From NCBI RefSeq assembly GCF_014905615.1, contig NZ_AQGU01000025.1, forward strand, positions 930,001-994,000: DNA of 64,000 nt. Direction: 5' to 3'. Shown one piece after another: positions 26,374-36,200 of the stretch. Source of the DNA: Pseudoalteromonas aliena SW19. Its GTDB lineage: Bacteria > Pseudomonadota > Gammaproteobacteria > Enterobacterales > Alteromonadaceae. The position numbers were made by a program, and so were the translations under genes. Under the pieces are notes generated by a model. That model was given only the letters and a program-made list of their open reading frames with translations. It made no database searches and was not told the DNA's origin. Position 1 is the first letter of the stretch, and every line of letters starts with the position of its first letter.

Positions 26374-29097
26374 TTGAATATCAGTCGCAATGATAACAGA
26401 GCATACCGTGCCTTTACACTGGACAATGGTCTAAAAGTACTCTTAGTGCAAGATAAAGATTCAACTAAAGCCGCTGCATCTATGGCTGTTAATGCTGGCC
26501 ACTTTGATGACCCTGTTGATAGGCAAGGCCTTGCACACTTTTTAGAACATATGGTTTTTTTAGGCACCGATCAATTTCCTGAATCAGGTAGTTTTAATAA
26601 CTTTGTGTCTCAGGCTGGTGGAAATACAAATGCATGGACTGGAACGGAACACACTTGCTATTTTTTTGATATAAACAATCAAGAATTTAAACGTGCACTG
26701 CAGCAATTTAGTCGCTTTTTTATTGCTCCACTACTCAACCCAGCAGAAACAGAAAAAGAACGTAATGCGATTGAAGCCGAATTTAAATTAAAAATAAAGG
26801 ATGATGGTCGCCGCATTTACCAAGCGCACAAAGAAACAGTAAACCCTGCTCACCCCTTTGCTAAATTTTCAGTCGGTAATTTACAAACACTTGCAGATAG
26901 AGAACGCTGTATAAGTGATGAACTACGTGATTTTTTTAATACTTTTTATCAAGCACAGTGGATGACCTTAGTTATTTGCGCCAACGAAGAACTCGATACG
27001 CTGCAAGACTGGACTAACACGTATTTCAATCAAGTAAATGGTCATAAAAATCTTAAAAAGCCAGCTATCAATGAGCCGCTATATCGTAAGCAAGACATAG
27101 GTAAAATACTCCATATTGAGCCGCACAAGCACATGCAAAAATTGATTGTCAGTTTTGCGATGCCAAACATTGATGATTTTTATCGTCATAAAACGGTGAG
27201 CTTTATTGCCCATTTACTGGGCTATGAAGGAGCAGGATCGCTTTACTCTATTTTAAAAGAGCAAGGCTGGATAAATGCACTTTCTGCCGGAGGGGGGATT
27301 AACGGCAGTAACTTCAAAGACTTTAATATTAGCATGGCGCTAACTGACGAAGGCATTGAGTACTTTGAAGACATTATTGAAGTGGTCTTTGAGTATATTT
27401 GCTTAATAAATACCAATACAGATAAGTTACCTCGCCTTTATCAAGATAAAAAAAACCTATTACAAATAGCTTTCGATAACCAAGAAAAGTCTCGCTTGAT
27501 TGACTGGGTCAGTAATTTAAGTATTAACATGCAGCATTACGACGAATGTAACTATGTTCAAGGTGACTATTTAATGGAAGGCTTTAAAAGAGCGACCCAT
27601 GAAATGGCCATGCAATGGTTAACGCCAAATAATATGCGTGTTGTTCTAATACACCCTGACGTGGAGCCTGAGCATAAAACAGCGTGGTATAACACACCTT
27701 ATAAAGTAGAAAAAGTATCATCCAGCTGGCTCGACGCGCTCAGTGATATAAATGAACCCCTTAATGAAATGCTATTACCGACCGCAAATCCTTACTTAAC
27801 CAAAGAAGTGGTATTGTTTGATATTGAAAAACCACAAACTCAGCCAAAATTGCTTGTGAAAGAGACCGGCTTTGACTTTTGGTTTAAGCAAGACAATACA
27901 TTTAGAGTCGCTAAAGGTCATTTCTATTTAGCGATGGATTCCGACTTTGCAGTTAAAGACGTAAAACACATGGCACTGACTCGCTTATTTACTGATTTAT
28001 TTATGGATAGCGTAGGCGAGCAGTTTTATCCAGCAGAACTTGCTGGACTTAGTTACCACCTAACCTCGCATCAAGGTGGGTTAACCCTTCACACTGCGGG
28101 CCTTTCTTCTAGTCAGTTAGAATTAGTCGATCAACTCATTGATGCCCTTTTTAATGTCGAAATTTGTGCAAAGCGCTTCGCTGAATATAAAAAACAACTA
28201 GTGAGGCACTGGCGTAACAGTAACCAAAATAAGCCTGTTAGTGAGTTATTTAGCATTTTAGGTGCCAAAGTAATGCCTTGGAATCCACAACCTGGAGACC
28301 TTGCATCTGCATTAAAAAACACAAGTTTTCAGCAATTTAAGGAGTTTAGGCGGGACTTTTTTAAAGCGCTTCATGTTGAGTCATTTTTACACGGTAATTG
28401 GCAGCAAGACGATGCTATTGCATTTCAGAAAAAAGTCGCTGCCCATTTAAAAAATGCTACAACCATTGATGATTTAAGACGCCCACTATTTGAAATCAAA
28501 AAAGTGACGCGTTACGAGCTAGAACTACCATGTAACGACCATGCAATGGTTATTTATTATCAGGCCCAAACGAGTAGCGTAACGGAAAAAATAAAGATGA
28601 TGGCACTCAATCATCTAATAAACCAAGACTACTTTAACGAACTGCGCACCACACAGCAATTAGGCTATTTAGTAGGTGCGGGTTATGCTCCTTTTAATAC
28701 CAGAGCTGGTATTGCCTTTTATATACAATCACCCACGTTTGATACCAAGACACTTATCCACAGGCATAACTGTTTTATTAGCCAATACTTAAATACTATT
28801 GATAAAATTGATGAACATATTTGGCAGCAACAAAAACATGGTTTAACAACCCATATTGCTGAAAAGGATAAGAATTTACGCCTACGTTCGCAGCGCCTTT
28901 GGCTTGCTATAGGCAATAGAGATCATGAGTTTAATATGCAACAGAAGCTACTGAAGGCATTAAATGCTCTCACCCTTGAAGACATAAAAAAATATGCTGT
29001 TCAACTTTTTGATGAAGATAGGCCAAGGTATGAACTTTTAAGTTCTGCAAAGGTGAGTAAATCACAAAATATGCCAATTTATTCTCATTCTCTTTGA
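26374..29097 (+). CDS. Insulinase-like M16 zinc metallopeptidase (pitrilysin-like)
   Basis: A 907-residue peptidase that degrades small peptides. The inverted zinc motif HFLEH occupies residues 55-59, and a downstream Glu (EKERNAIEAEF) supplies the third ligand. The rest matches the four-domain pitrilysin/insulysin layout. The start is TTG 26374 with AGGAG 6 bases upstream; there is no ATG near. No signal peptide is present, so it is expected in the cytosol, unlike E. coli pitrilysin. The middle-domain helper and C-terminal regions are complete. Confidence 0.92.
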   Translation: MNISRNDNRAYRAFTLDNGLKVLLVQDKDSTKAAASMAVNAGHFDDPVDRQGLAHFLEHMVFLGTDQFPESGSFNNFVSQAGGNTNAWTGTEHTCYFFDINNQEFKRALQQFSRFFIAPLLNPAETEKERNAIEAEFKLKIKDDGRRIYQAHKETVNPAHPFAKFSVGNLQTLADRERCISDELRDFFNTFYQAQWMTLVICANEELDTLQDWTNTYFNQVNGHKNLKKPAINEPLYRKQDIGKILHIEPHKHMQKLIVSFAMPNIDDFYRHKTVSFIAHLLGYEGAGSLYSILKEQGWINALSAGGGINGSNFKDFNISMALTDEGIEYFEDIIEVVFEYICLINTNTDKLPRLYQDKKNLLQIAFDNQEKSRLIDWVSNLSINMQHYDECNYVQGDYLMEGFKRATHEMAMQWLTPNNMRVVLIHPDVEPEHKTAWYNTPYKVEKVSSSWLDALSDINEPLNEMLLPTANPYLTKEVVLFDIEKPQTQPKLLVKETGFDFWFKQDNTFRVAKGHFYLAMDSDFAVKDVKHMALTRLFTDLFMDSVGEQFYPAELAGLSYHLTSHQGGLTLHTAGLSSSQLELVDQLIDALFNVEICAKRFAEYKKQLVRHWRNSNQNKPVSELFSILGAKVMPWNPQPGDLASALKNTSFQQFKEFRRDFFKALHVESFLHGNWQQDDAIAFQKKVAAHLKNATTIDDLRRPLFEIKKVTRYELELPCNDHAMVIYYQAQTSSVTEKIKMMALNHLINQDYFNELRTTQQLGYLVGAGYAPFNTRAGIAFYIQSPTFDTKTLIHRHNCFISQYLNTIDKIDEHIWQQQKHGLTTHIAEKDKNLRLRSQRLWLAIGNRDHEFNMQQKLLKALNALTLEDIKKYAVQLFDEDRPRYELLSSAKVSKSQNMPIYSHSL

Positions 29098-29151
29098 CTA
29101 TTGGTCAAGCTTGATTTAAGTTATCGTTTGTAAATTATAAGTAATAAAAAA

Positions 29152-31410
29152 ATGATAAAAACAATAACTATAAGACTAAGTTTGTCACTTGTATTACTTG
29201 CTTACTCATTTGAGCTTTGTGCCTTCGAGTCATCATTTAATTACAATTCAGATACAATACTATTTTTAGCAAGCGCAATTATTGCGTTTGCTTTGCCCTA
29301 TTTACTGTTTAATATTTTTAAGCTCAGACGTTCGCGTCAAGAGCTTTGTCTCTCGCAAAAACGCCTAAAAAGCACGGTAGAAGGCAGTGGCGATACGCTA
29401 TGGGATTGGAATATAAAAACGGGTGAAGTTATCCGTATTAATGATAAATATTTGATGAATTCAACCACATTACTTGGATTCCCCCCAAATAAAAGCCTAA
29501 TTCATCCCCTTGATGTTGCCAATGTTGAACTTCTCCTTAAAAAGCATTTTGCTGAACAAACCGTTTTTTTTGAAGCAACGTACCGCATTAAAGATACTTT
29601 TGGTCGTTGGCACTGGGTACTCGATCGTGGCAAAATAATCGAAAAAGACGCCAACCTATCTCCACTTAGAATGACTGGCACTGTTCGCGATATATCACAG
29701 TTAAAGTCGACTGAGGAGCGTTTAAATTTATTTGCTAAATGTGTAGAGTCACTAACCGATGCATTAGCAATTTATGACAAAAATTTTAAGTTAGTTGATA
29801 TTAACCCTAGCTTTTTAACGCTTTTTGGTGGCCAGCGTGATCAATACCTTGAAAAAGATTTTAACTTACCTGGGTATGAGCAAAGCTATATCAATAACAT
29901 TATTGAAATTGTCCGCGAAACCGATCATATTCAACAAGAAGTTAAATTGCGCAATAGTGAGCGTGTTTTACTTCCTATTGAGATTTCAATTGATGAAATT
30001 AAAAACGATCAAAATCAAATCACTAATTACGTTGTTGTTTATTCAGATTTAACTGAGCGTAAAAAAGCAGAGTCGCAGCTGCATAACTTATCAAACAGAG
30101 ACCGCACTACCAGCCTACCTAATCGCAACTTATTTTTTACTGATTTACACAAGCTGGTTAAGCTACATTCGCACCATGCGTTATTAGTATTTGATTTAGA
30201 TAACTTTAAAAAAATAAATGATTCGTTAGGCCATCAATTAGGTGACAGTTTACTTGCAAAGCTGGCTATGCGTTTAAATAAGCTAACCCGTGAGAATGAT
30301 GTATTTTATCGTTTAGGCGGTGATGAATTTGCCTTAGTCATGTCGGACACTAACGATATTCATATGATCACGCGTATGGCCAAGCAATTTTTAGCCGCCA
30401 TTGCGACACCGTTTAAAATGGCAGGCCACGAACTTGTTATCACTTCAAGTGTCGGTATTGTGCTGTTCCCCGAAGATGGGAATACACCTGAGTTATTATT
30501 AAAAAATGCTGACACTGCTATGTATCATGCGAAAAAGAAAGGTAATAGCTATTTATTTTTTAACGATACAATGAACCGCCAAGCAGTTAAACGTCTGCAA
30601 ATAGAGAACTTAATGCGTTTTGGTTTAAAAGAAGATCATTTTGAGGTGTATTATCAACCAAAAATGAATATCCGGACCGGTAAGCTAACGGGCATGGAAG
30701 CATTAGTACGTTTTATTACTCCCAAAAAAGGAATTATTAGTCCTGGTGTGTTTATACCGATTGCAGAAGAAACAGGACAAATAATAGAAATAGGTGAAGT
30801 CGTATTAAATAAAGCCTGTAGAGACGTTAAAGAATGGCTCGATAGCGGTTTATTTAACGGCAGAGTTGCCGTTAATTTATCTGCAAAACAATTTAGCTTA
30901 CCGGACTTAACATCGCGTATTGATGTTATTTTACAAAAAAACGAATTACCTTCATACTTTTTAGAGCTTGAAATAACCGAAGGTACGGTAATGGATGATC
31001 CTAAAGAAGCAATTTCCATTATGCGTTCGTTAAGTGCACGCGGTATTCATTTAGCAATGGACGACTTTGGCACAGGCTATTCATCGTTAGCGTATTTAAA
31101 ACAATTTCCACTTAACACGCTCAAAGTTGATAAAGCATTTATAGATGATATGAAAAATGAGCGTGGCCGCAATATGGTCGACTCAATAGTGACTATTGCG
31201 CATAACCTTGATTTACATGTTGTTGCTGAAGGTGTTGAACAAGCCGATCAAATAGAAATACTTAAAACCCTAAACTGCGAAACAGTCCAAGGGTTTTATT
31301 ACTCTAAACCTTTATCAAAAGCTGAATTTACTGCGTTTTTAAAACAACAACAAAGCAAAGCAGCGCCAAGCTTAATTAGAGAAGAAAAAGTCGTAGCGGC
31401 AATAAGTTAA
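29152..31410 (+). CDS. PAS-GGDEF-EAL cyclic-di-GMP protein
   Basis: A 752-residue inner-membrane signalling protein. Hydrophobic segments at about residues 6-24 and 37-56 anchor it; two PAS domains follow (about 70-185 and 190-300), then GGDEF (about 330-480) and EAL (about 500-740). The GGDEF motif is intact, with an RxxD inhibitory site (REND) exactly five residues before it. EAL, DDFGTGYSSL, KVDKAFI and AEGVE are all present, so both diguanylate cyclase and phosphodiesterase activities are possible. It ends next to a convergent small gene. Confidence 0.93.
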   Translation: MIKTITIRLSLSLVLLAYSFELCAFESSFNYNSDTILFLASAIIAFALPYLLFNIFKLRRSRQELCLSQKRLKSTVEGSGDTLWDWNIKTGEVIRINDKYLMNSTTLLGFPPNKSLIHPLDVANVELLLKKHFAEQTVFFEATYRIKDTFGRWHWVLDRGKIIEKDANLSPLRMTGTVRDISQLKSTEERLNLFAKCVESLTDALAIYDKNFKLVDINPSFLTLFGGQRDQYLEKDFNLPGYEQSYINNIIEIVRETDHIQQEVKLRNSERVLLPIEISIDEIKNDQNQITNYVVVYSDLTERKKAESQLHNLSNRDRTTSLPNRNLFFTDLHKLVKLHSHHALLVFDLDNFKKINDSLGHQLGDSLLAKLAMRLNKLTRENDVFYRLGGDEFALVMSDTNDIHMITRMAKQFLAAIATPFKMAGHELVITSSVGIVLFPEDGNTPELLLKNADTAMYHAKKKGNSYLFFNDTMNRQAVKRLQIENLMRFGLKEDHFEVYYQPKMNIRTGKLTGMEALVRFITPKKGIISPGVFIPIAEETGQIIEIGEVVLNKACRDVKEWLDSGLFNGRVAVNLSAKQFSLPDLTSRIDVILQKNELPSYFLELEITEGTVMDDPKEAISIMRSLSARGIHLAMDDFGTGYSSLAYLKQFPLNTLKVDKAFIDDMKNERGRNMVDSIVTIAHNLDLHVVAEGVEQADQIEILKTLNCETVQGFYYSKPLSKAEFTAFLKQQQSKAAPSLIREEKVVAAIS

Positions 31411-31619
31411 GAGTTCCAAATACATGCATTTTGACCAGTATGGCGGATCAACGCCCGTCGATAGTGCAGATTAAATAAACACCATGCAGCAGGCCCCAAT
31501 AAACCGCCTAAAAATACCCAGCGCTTTACTGGCATGCCTTTTTTTATCGCTTCTAAATACATAACAGCTATAAATACGCAGCTTAAAAAAACAAAAAACA
31601 AACCTACTCCTAATACCAA
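31407..31619 (-). CDS. Small membrane protein, start codon inside a repeat end
   Basis: A 70-residue hydrophobic protein with segments at about residues 3-22 and 33-50 and a basic C-terminal tail. The 'PVKRWVFLGGLLGPAAWCLFNLHYRRALIRHTG' part looks like a conserved small-membrane-protein motif, but I cannot name it. The start is a TTG at 31619 whose sequence (TTGGTATTA) is the terminus of the 31611 repeat copy, so the N-terminus may be altered or supplied by the insertion. Its end overlaps the stop of the GGDEF-EAL gene by 4 bases on the other strand. Confidence 0.5.
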   Translation of the reverse strand: MVLGVGLFFVFLSCVFIAVMYLEAIKKGMPVKRWVFLGGLLGPAAWCLFNLHYRRALIRHTGQNACIWNS

Positions 31620-31774
31620 TCTGCTTATATATGGGGTCTATTTAACATTAAGAAAATTACGCTAGAACTAGGCAAAAATTTTAGTATCTAGTTGTTCTAA
31701 ATAAAAATTTTTAACGACCTTATAGTGCAATTTAATTCGTTAAATTGATCAAAGATTTATGCAGCTTGGTATAA
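31611..31774. repeat. MITE-like repeat, copy A
   Basis: About 164 bp, closely similar along its length to 51003-51167. The ends are inverted: TAATACCAATCTGC at the left and GCAGCTTGGTATAA at the right. No ORF is inside. Confidence 0.8.
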
Positions 31775-31849
31775 CACCACTTAAAAATAAGGCGAGCATT
31801 TTAACGTCTATTTGACCAAATTTAAAGCAATAAACTCATGACATAAAAA

Positions 31850-31873
31850 AGCCGAGATAATAAAACCTCGGCT
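31850..31873 (-). terminator. Rho-independent terminator of efpL
   Basis: GCCGAG (31851-31856) with CTCGGC (31867-31872), extended by A-T at the base. TTTTTTATG follows on the minus strand. Confidence 0.85.
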
Positions 31874-31933
31874 ATTAAAACTACAATCTATAGCTTATAT
31901 CAATATTGTTAAAAACATGTTCACTTAAGTGAG

Positions 31934-32506
31934 CTACTTTTCAGCACGGCCCATAAATTTATGCTCAACGGTATTAATACGGATACGGTCACCTGTTGAA
32001 ATATGCTCTGGAACCGAAATATTTAGGCCAGTAGACATACGTGCAGGCTTAGAGCGAGCACTGGCAGAGGCACCTTTAATAGAAGGGTCAGTCTCTTCAA
32101 CGACCAGTTCAACACTTGAAGGAAGATCGAGCCCTACAGGTGCGCCATCAATCACAATCACATGTACACCTTGTGTTTCTTCATTAACAAACTGAATCTC
32201 TTCAGCTATCGCGTCTTTGTTTAAGTTATATGGCGTGTAATCTTCATTATCCATGAATACATACTCGTCGCCATCAACGTAAGAAAGCATCACCTCACGG
32301 CGTGTTAAATCGGCAAGCGTTAACATATCACTGTCTTTAAATGTTTCGTCAACTTTACTGCCCGTTACTACGTCGTATAAACGCATACGGTATAAGCTGC
32401 CACCAGCACGGCCTTGTGGAACAGAACGTACAATATCTTTTACAACTAAAACTCGGCCATTAAAATCAATGGCAGTACCCTTTTTAACATCACTCGCCTT
32501 TGGCAT
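31934..32506 (-). CDS. efpL: Elongation factor P-like protein EfpL (YeiP)
   Basis: A 190-residue three-domain translation factor that relieves ribosome stalling on poly-proline and related motifs. The tip loop [13 protein letters not shown] carries an Arg near residue 33, as in YeiP/EfpL, in place of the EF-P Lys. The [10 protein letters not shown] start and the '[27 protein letters not shown]' segment also match YeiP rather than EF-P. It does not need EpmABC modification, so epmC at 12107 serves another EF-P outside this window. ATG 32506 is followed by the terminator at 31850. Confidence 0.92.
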   Translation of the reverse strand: MPKASDVKKGTAIDFNGRVLVVKDIVRSVPQGRAGGSLYRMRLYDVVTGSKVDETFKDSDMLTLADLTRREVMLSYVDGDEYVFMDNEDYTPYNLNKDAIAEEIQFVNEETQGVHVIVIDGAPVGLDLPSSVELVVEETDPSIKGASASARSKPARMSTGLNISVPEHISTGDRIRINTVEHKFMGRAEK

Positions 32507-32610
32507 TGGTGAATTCCTATTATTTTTTTGATTGCGAGAAACATACCACGAACTGAGGAATCTTCAATAGAAACAAAACAACTTAGTGATACTTTTTAAA
32601 AATATGTGGC

Positions 32611-32635
32611 TCAGCGCCGCTAATAGCGGCGCTGA
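32611..32635 (-). terminator. Terminator of the giant surface-protein gene
   Basis: An 11-bp perfect GC-rich stem, TCAGCGCCGCT (32611-32621) with AGCGGCGCTGA (32625-32635), has a 3-base loop. On the minus strand TTTTTAAAAAG follows after a short spacer. Confidence 0.85.
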
Positions 32636-32652
32636 TCACACTACGCATCAAC

Positions 32653-33258
32653 TTAAAAGCGTACTTTTATCCCCGCTGATAACTCACTTACATCATTTTT
32701 TGAAACTTTATAATAAGTATACTTTAGTAATAATTCAGTCTGTTTATAAACCGAATAACCTAAAGCGGCACCAATATAAGGTTTCGTAGCGTGTTCTTTA
32801 TACTCTAAACGAGCTCCATCCGTGATGCTACTTTGTATTTTATACTGATGACGATAAGCGCCTAAAAATACCTTTGTACTTAAAGATTCAGCAAGCATAT
32901 GTCGGTAACCTACTTCAGCTGCCACCCCTTTTGGTAACACCGGTACAAAGCGTGAATAATCTTGATGTAATTTATCTGCATCAGCTTTCACTGTTTGGGC
33001 AGTTAAATCGGCTCGACCTTCACCTAAATCAATATATCTTATAGCGACTTCCCAATTGGGTGACAGGTCATAATAAGCGCCAATTGACCAGCTAGTATCA
33101 GTATCATCAATAGAAACTAAATTAGCCTTGTTGTCTTTAGTTACTAAAGAATGCTTTGCTTTAGACTCACCTAGCGTGGCCTCAAACGACCATGTATCAG
33201 CCATTGCACTGGTGCTAATTAAGCAACTGGTCGTTACTATTGCAAAGCTTGGAAGCAT
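32653..33258 (-). other. Beta-barrel module with its own signal peptide and possible internal start
   Basis: Within the giant ORF. ATG at 33258 begins a signal-peptide-like stretch ending SAMA-DT. An AGAAGG lies 4 bases before it, so independent translation is possible. The mature 180 residues alternate polar and hydrophobic, with 8-strand barrel spacing and terminal Phe, like OmpA/OmpW-type small barrels. Confidence 0.6.
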
Positions 33259-36200
33259 TGACCTTCTTCGACTAATAACAAGTACTGAAATCAGCAATAA
33301 ACCCAAACCTCCCATACTTCCTCCTGATGACTTATTAGTGATGGCCACTGATTTAACAGCGCTAACCGTCACTTTTACTTGTGCTGTAGACTTTGCACCT
33401 TTGCTATCTTTTATTGTGTAATCAATAATATCAACACCGTCGAAGCCGCTTTTGGGTGTGTATTGTAAAGTGCCGTTAATGTTAATTGTTACTGTGCCTT
33501 GAGCTGCAACTGCATTAACGACAAATAATTCATCACCATCAATATCTGAATCATTACGAAGTACATCTATTTCTATCGATGTGTTATCTGTGGTTGTTGC
33601 CGAATCAAAAACAGCTGTTGGTGCATTATTTATAACTAAGTTAACTTTAACTTGGCTGTTTGATGTGCCCCCTTTGCCATCACTAATACTATATTCAATA
33701 ATCGCAACACCAACAAATCCAGCTGGTGGGGTATACAGTAACTGCTCATCAACAATACTTACATCACCAAAATCAGCCGTCGCGCCGCTTAAAGTAAGTG
33801 TATCGCCGTCCATATCTGTATCATTTTTTAATACATCAATAGTCGTTGATTCCCCTGCACCAATTGTTATCTCATCTTGATTAGCCTCAGGAAGCTGGTT
33901 CGATGTGCGAACAATTGCAACACCACCAGGGTCGACTATTGAGCGATTCGCTTTGCCATCGTCATCATTAGGGCCACCATCAACAATTTGTAATTGCACA
34001 CACCAAGCGCCTTCAGTAAGCCCTTGCGCCCACTCACTGCTTCTTGGTGGAGGACAATAGCCAGGTTCACCCGCTGTAGAGAGTAATTGGTTGTCACCTG
34101 ATGTATCAAAATCAATCCACTGTCCCTCTTTTAATTTTCTGTAAACAGAGTTTTGTGAGATTGGTTTTCTTTGCGGTATTACTATGCTGTAAGTATCTCC
34201 AGCATTAGGTAAACCTGTTGCGATAAAATCAAATAGTCCGCCTGTATTTATCGCGCCTTCATCTTCAGGTAATTCACTATCAAGCAACTGAACACCGCCC
34301 GTTGCATTTTGTGAAACTGTAACCCCTTTTCTAACGCAAACGCCCGGCTCGCCTTCTACTAAGAACTTATCACTGTCTTTAACTTGTTCTTGCATGACAT
34401 TACATTCACTAATTGCATCTAAATAATCAGGAATGCCATCACCGTCACTATCACCGTAACCTTCTTGTGCATCTGGGATAAGGTCACCATCGGAATCTTC
34501 CTGCCCTAGCGCCTCAAGTGAGGTTAATACTTCAACGTAAACATCTTTTGTTGTTGAGAGACTTGGCTCGCCAGAGTCTTGCGCTGTTACCGTTACTTTA
34601 TAAATACCAGGAGTTAGTGATTGTGTTGAAAAAACAAATTCGTTTTCATTTGCGCTTGTATTAAGAAGTTTATTATCCTCTGATACCCACTTTAACGTTA
34701 CGTTATCGTTCGGATTTGCATCCTGAGCAACAGCTTTAATCGTGACAAGATCATTACCTATGGTAACAAGTGATCTTTGTTGAGAACCTTGTGTAATACT
34801 GGTACTAATAGTAGGTGCTACATTATTTTCAACAATAGTGATTGTTGCTGAAGACTTCGCACCTAAATTTAGTGTATCTGCCAGTGTAATTACAACGGTT
34901 TCATTGCCTTCCGTTTCGGAGTCTGCATACGTTGTAAAATTAACTTGTCCCTGCGTGCCACTGTTAATAACCAACTCTGACGACACTAAATCATGATCAG
35001 AGCTATCAGCAGTACCCGATACTTCATAGGCAATGGTCACTGGATAACTTGGTGCTTCACCATTTAAAAACACATTAAAGCTATGTGTTTTATTCTCAGC
35101 TATTTCGCTATTTTTACTAAGCGAAATAAGCGGACTCACGTTTACATTTTGCGTTGCGATTGCTTCAAGCCCGCTGCTGTCTACAGCTTTCCAGTAAACT
35201 AAATGCTTACCTGGCGCATACAACAAACTTGGGTTAACTAATGAAACCGCTAATTTATTACCTTCGCTATCCGTTGCCGAAGGGACACCTAACTTGACCT
35301 TAGTAAACAACCCTTTTGCATTAACATCAATATCAGCCGGCGTTTCGATCGTTGGCACATTGTCTGCTTGATTATTTAACGTTAATGTTGCTGTTGTTCT
35401 ACTTGTTTCTTTATCAGGGTCTTCAATCAAATAGTTAATTTGAATAGCCCCTTTAGTGCTTGCCTGAGCCTGATAAATCAGCGATCCATTTTCAATTCGC
35501 ACCGACCCCACGCTTGCATTGGCGCTAACAATAACTAATTCATCGTCATCAACATCTGTATCATTAACTAGCACATCAAGTGGGTAGCTATTATCAGCGT
35601 TGCTATTTAATGAATAACTATCTGGATTGGCAATTGGCGCATCATTAATAGAAGCTACCGTAAAGTTCACCGTGGCAATAGCAGATTTTTCCTTTGTATC
35701 ATCTGCAAGATAATTAAAACTATCAGGGCCAAAATAATTTGCATTAGGTGTATACGTGAATGTATTGGCTTGTTTGGTTAATGTACCAAATTGAGGCTGC
35801 GACACAGCGCTAATTGTCAACGTATCTGAGTCCACATCCGTAATATCAGGGGAAAAACTGATATTAGAATCTTCATCAAGCTCTAAACTTAAATTCGACG
35901 CAACCGGAGCACTATTTGTTGATACCACTTCTAAATTGAAAGGTGGCAAGCTTGCTTGCTCGCTACCGTTACTCACAGTAATGGCGATATTAGGGTAGAG
36001 CCCTACGTCAGTTTTAACGGGAGTACCCAATAAATTACCCGTCGCGCTACTAAAACTCGCCCAACTTGGCTTATTAGCAATACTAAACGTCAGTGCTTTA
36101 TTTTGTGGATCCGTTGCTGTTGGTGTAAAGCTATAAGCCTCACCTTGGTTTACTTTTGTTACTGGTGCGCCACTGATTTCAGGGTTAGTTGGTTTAGGCG

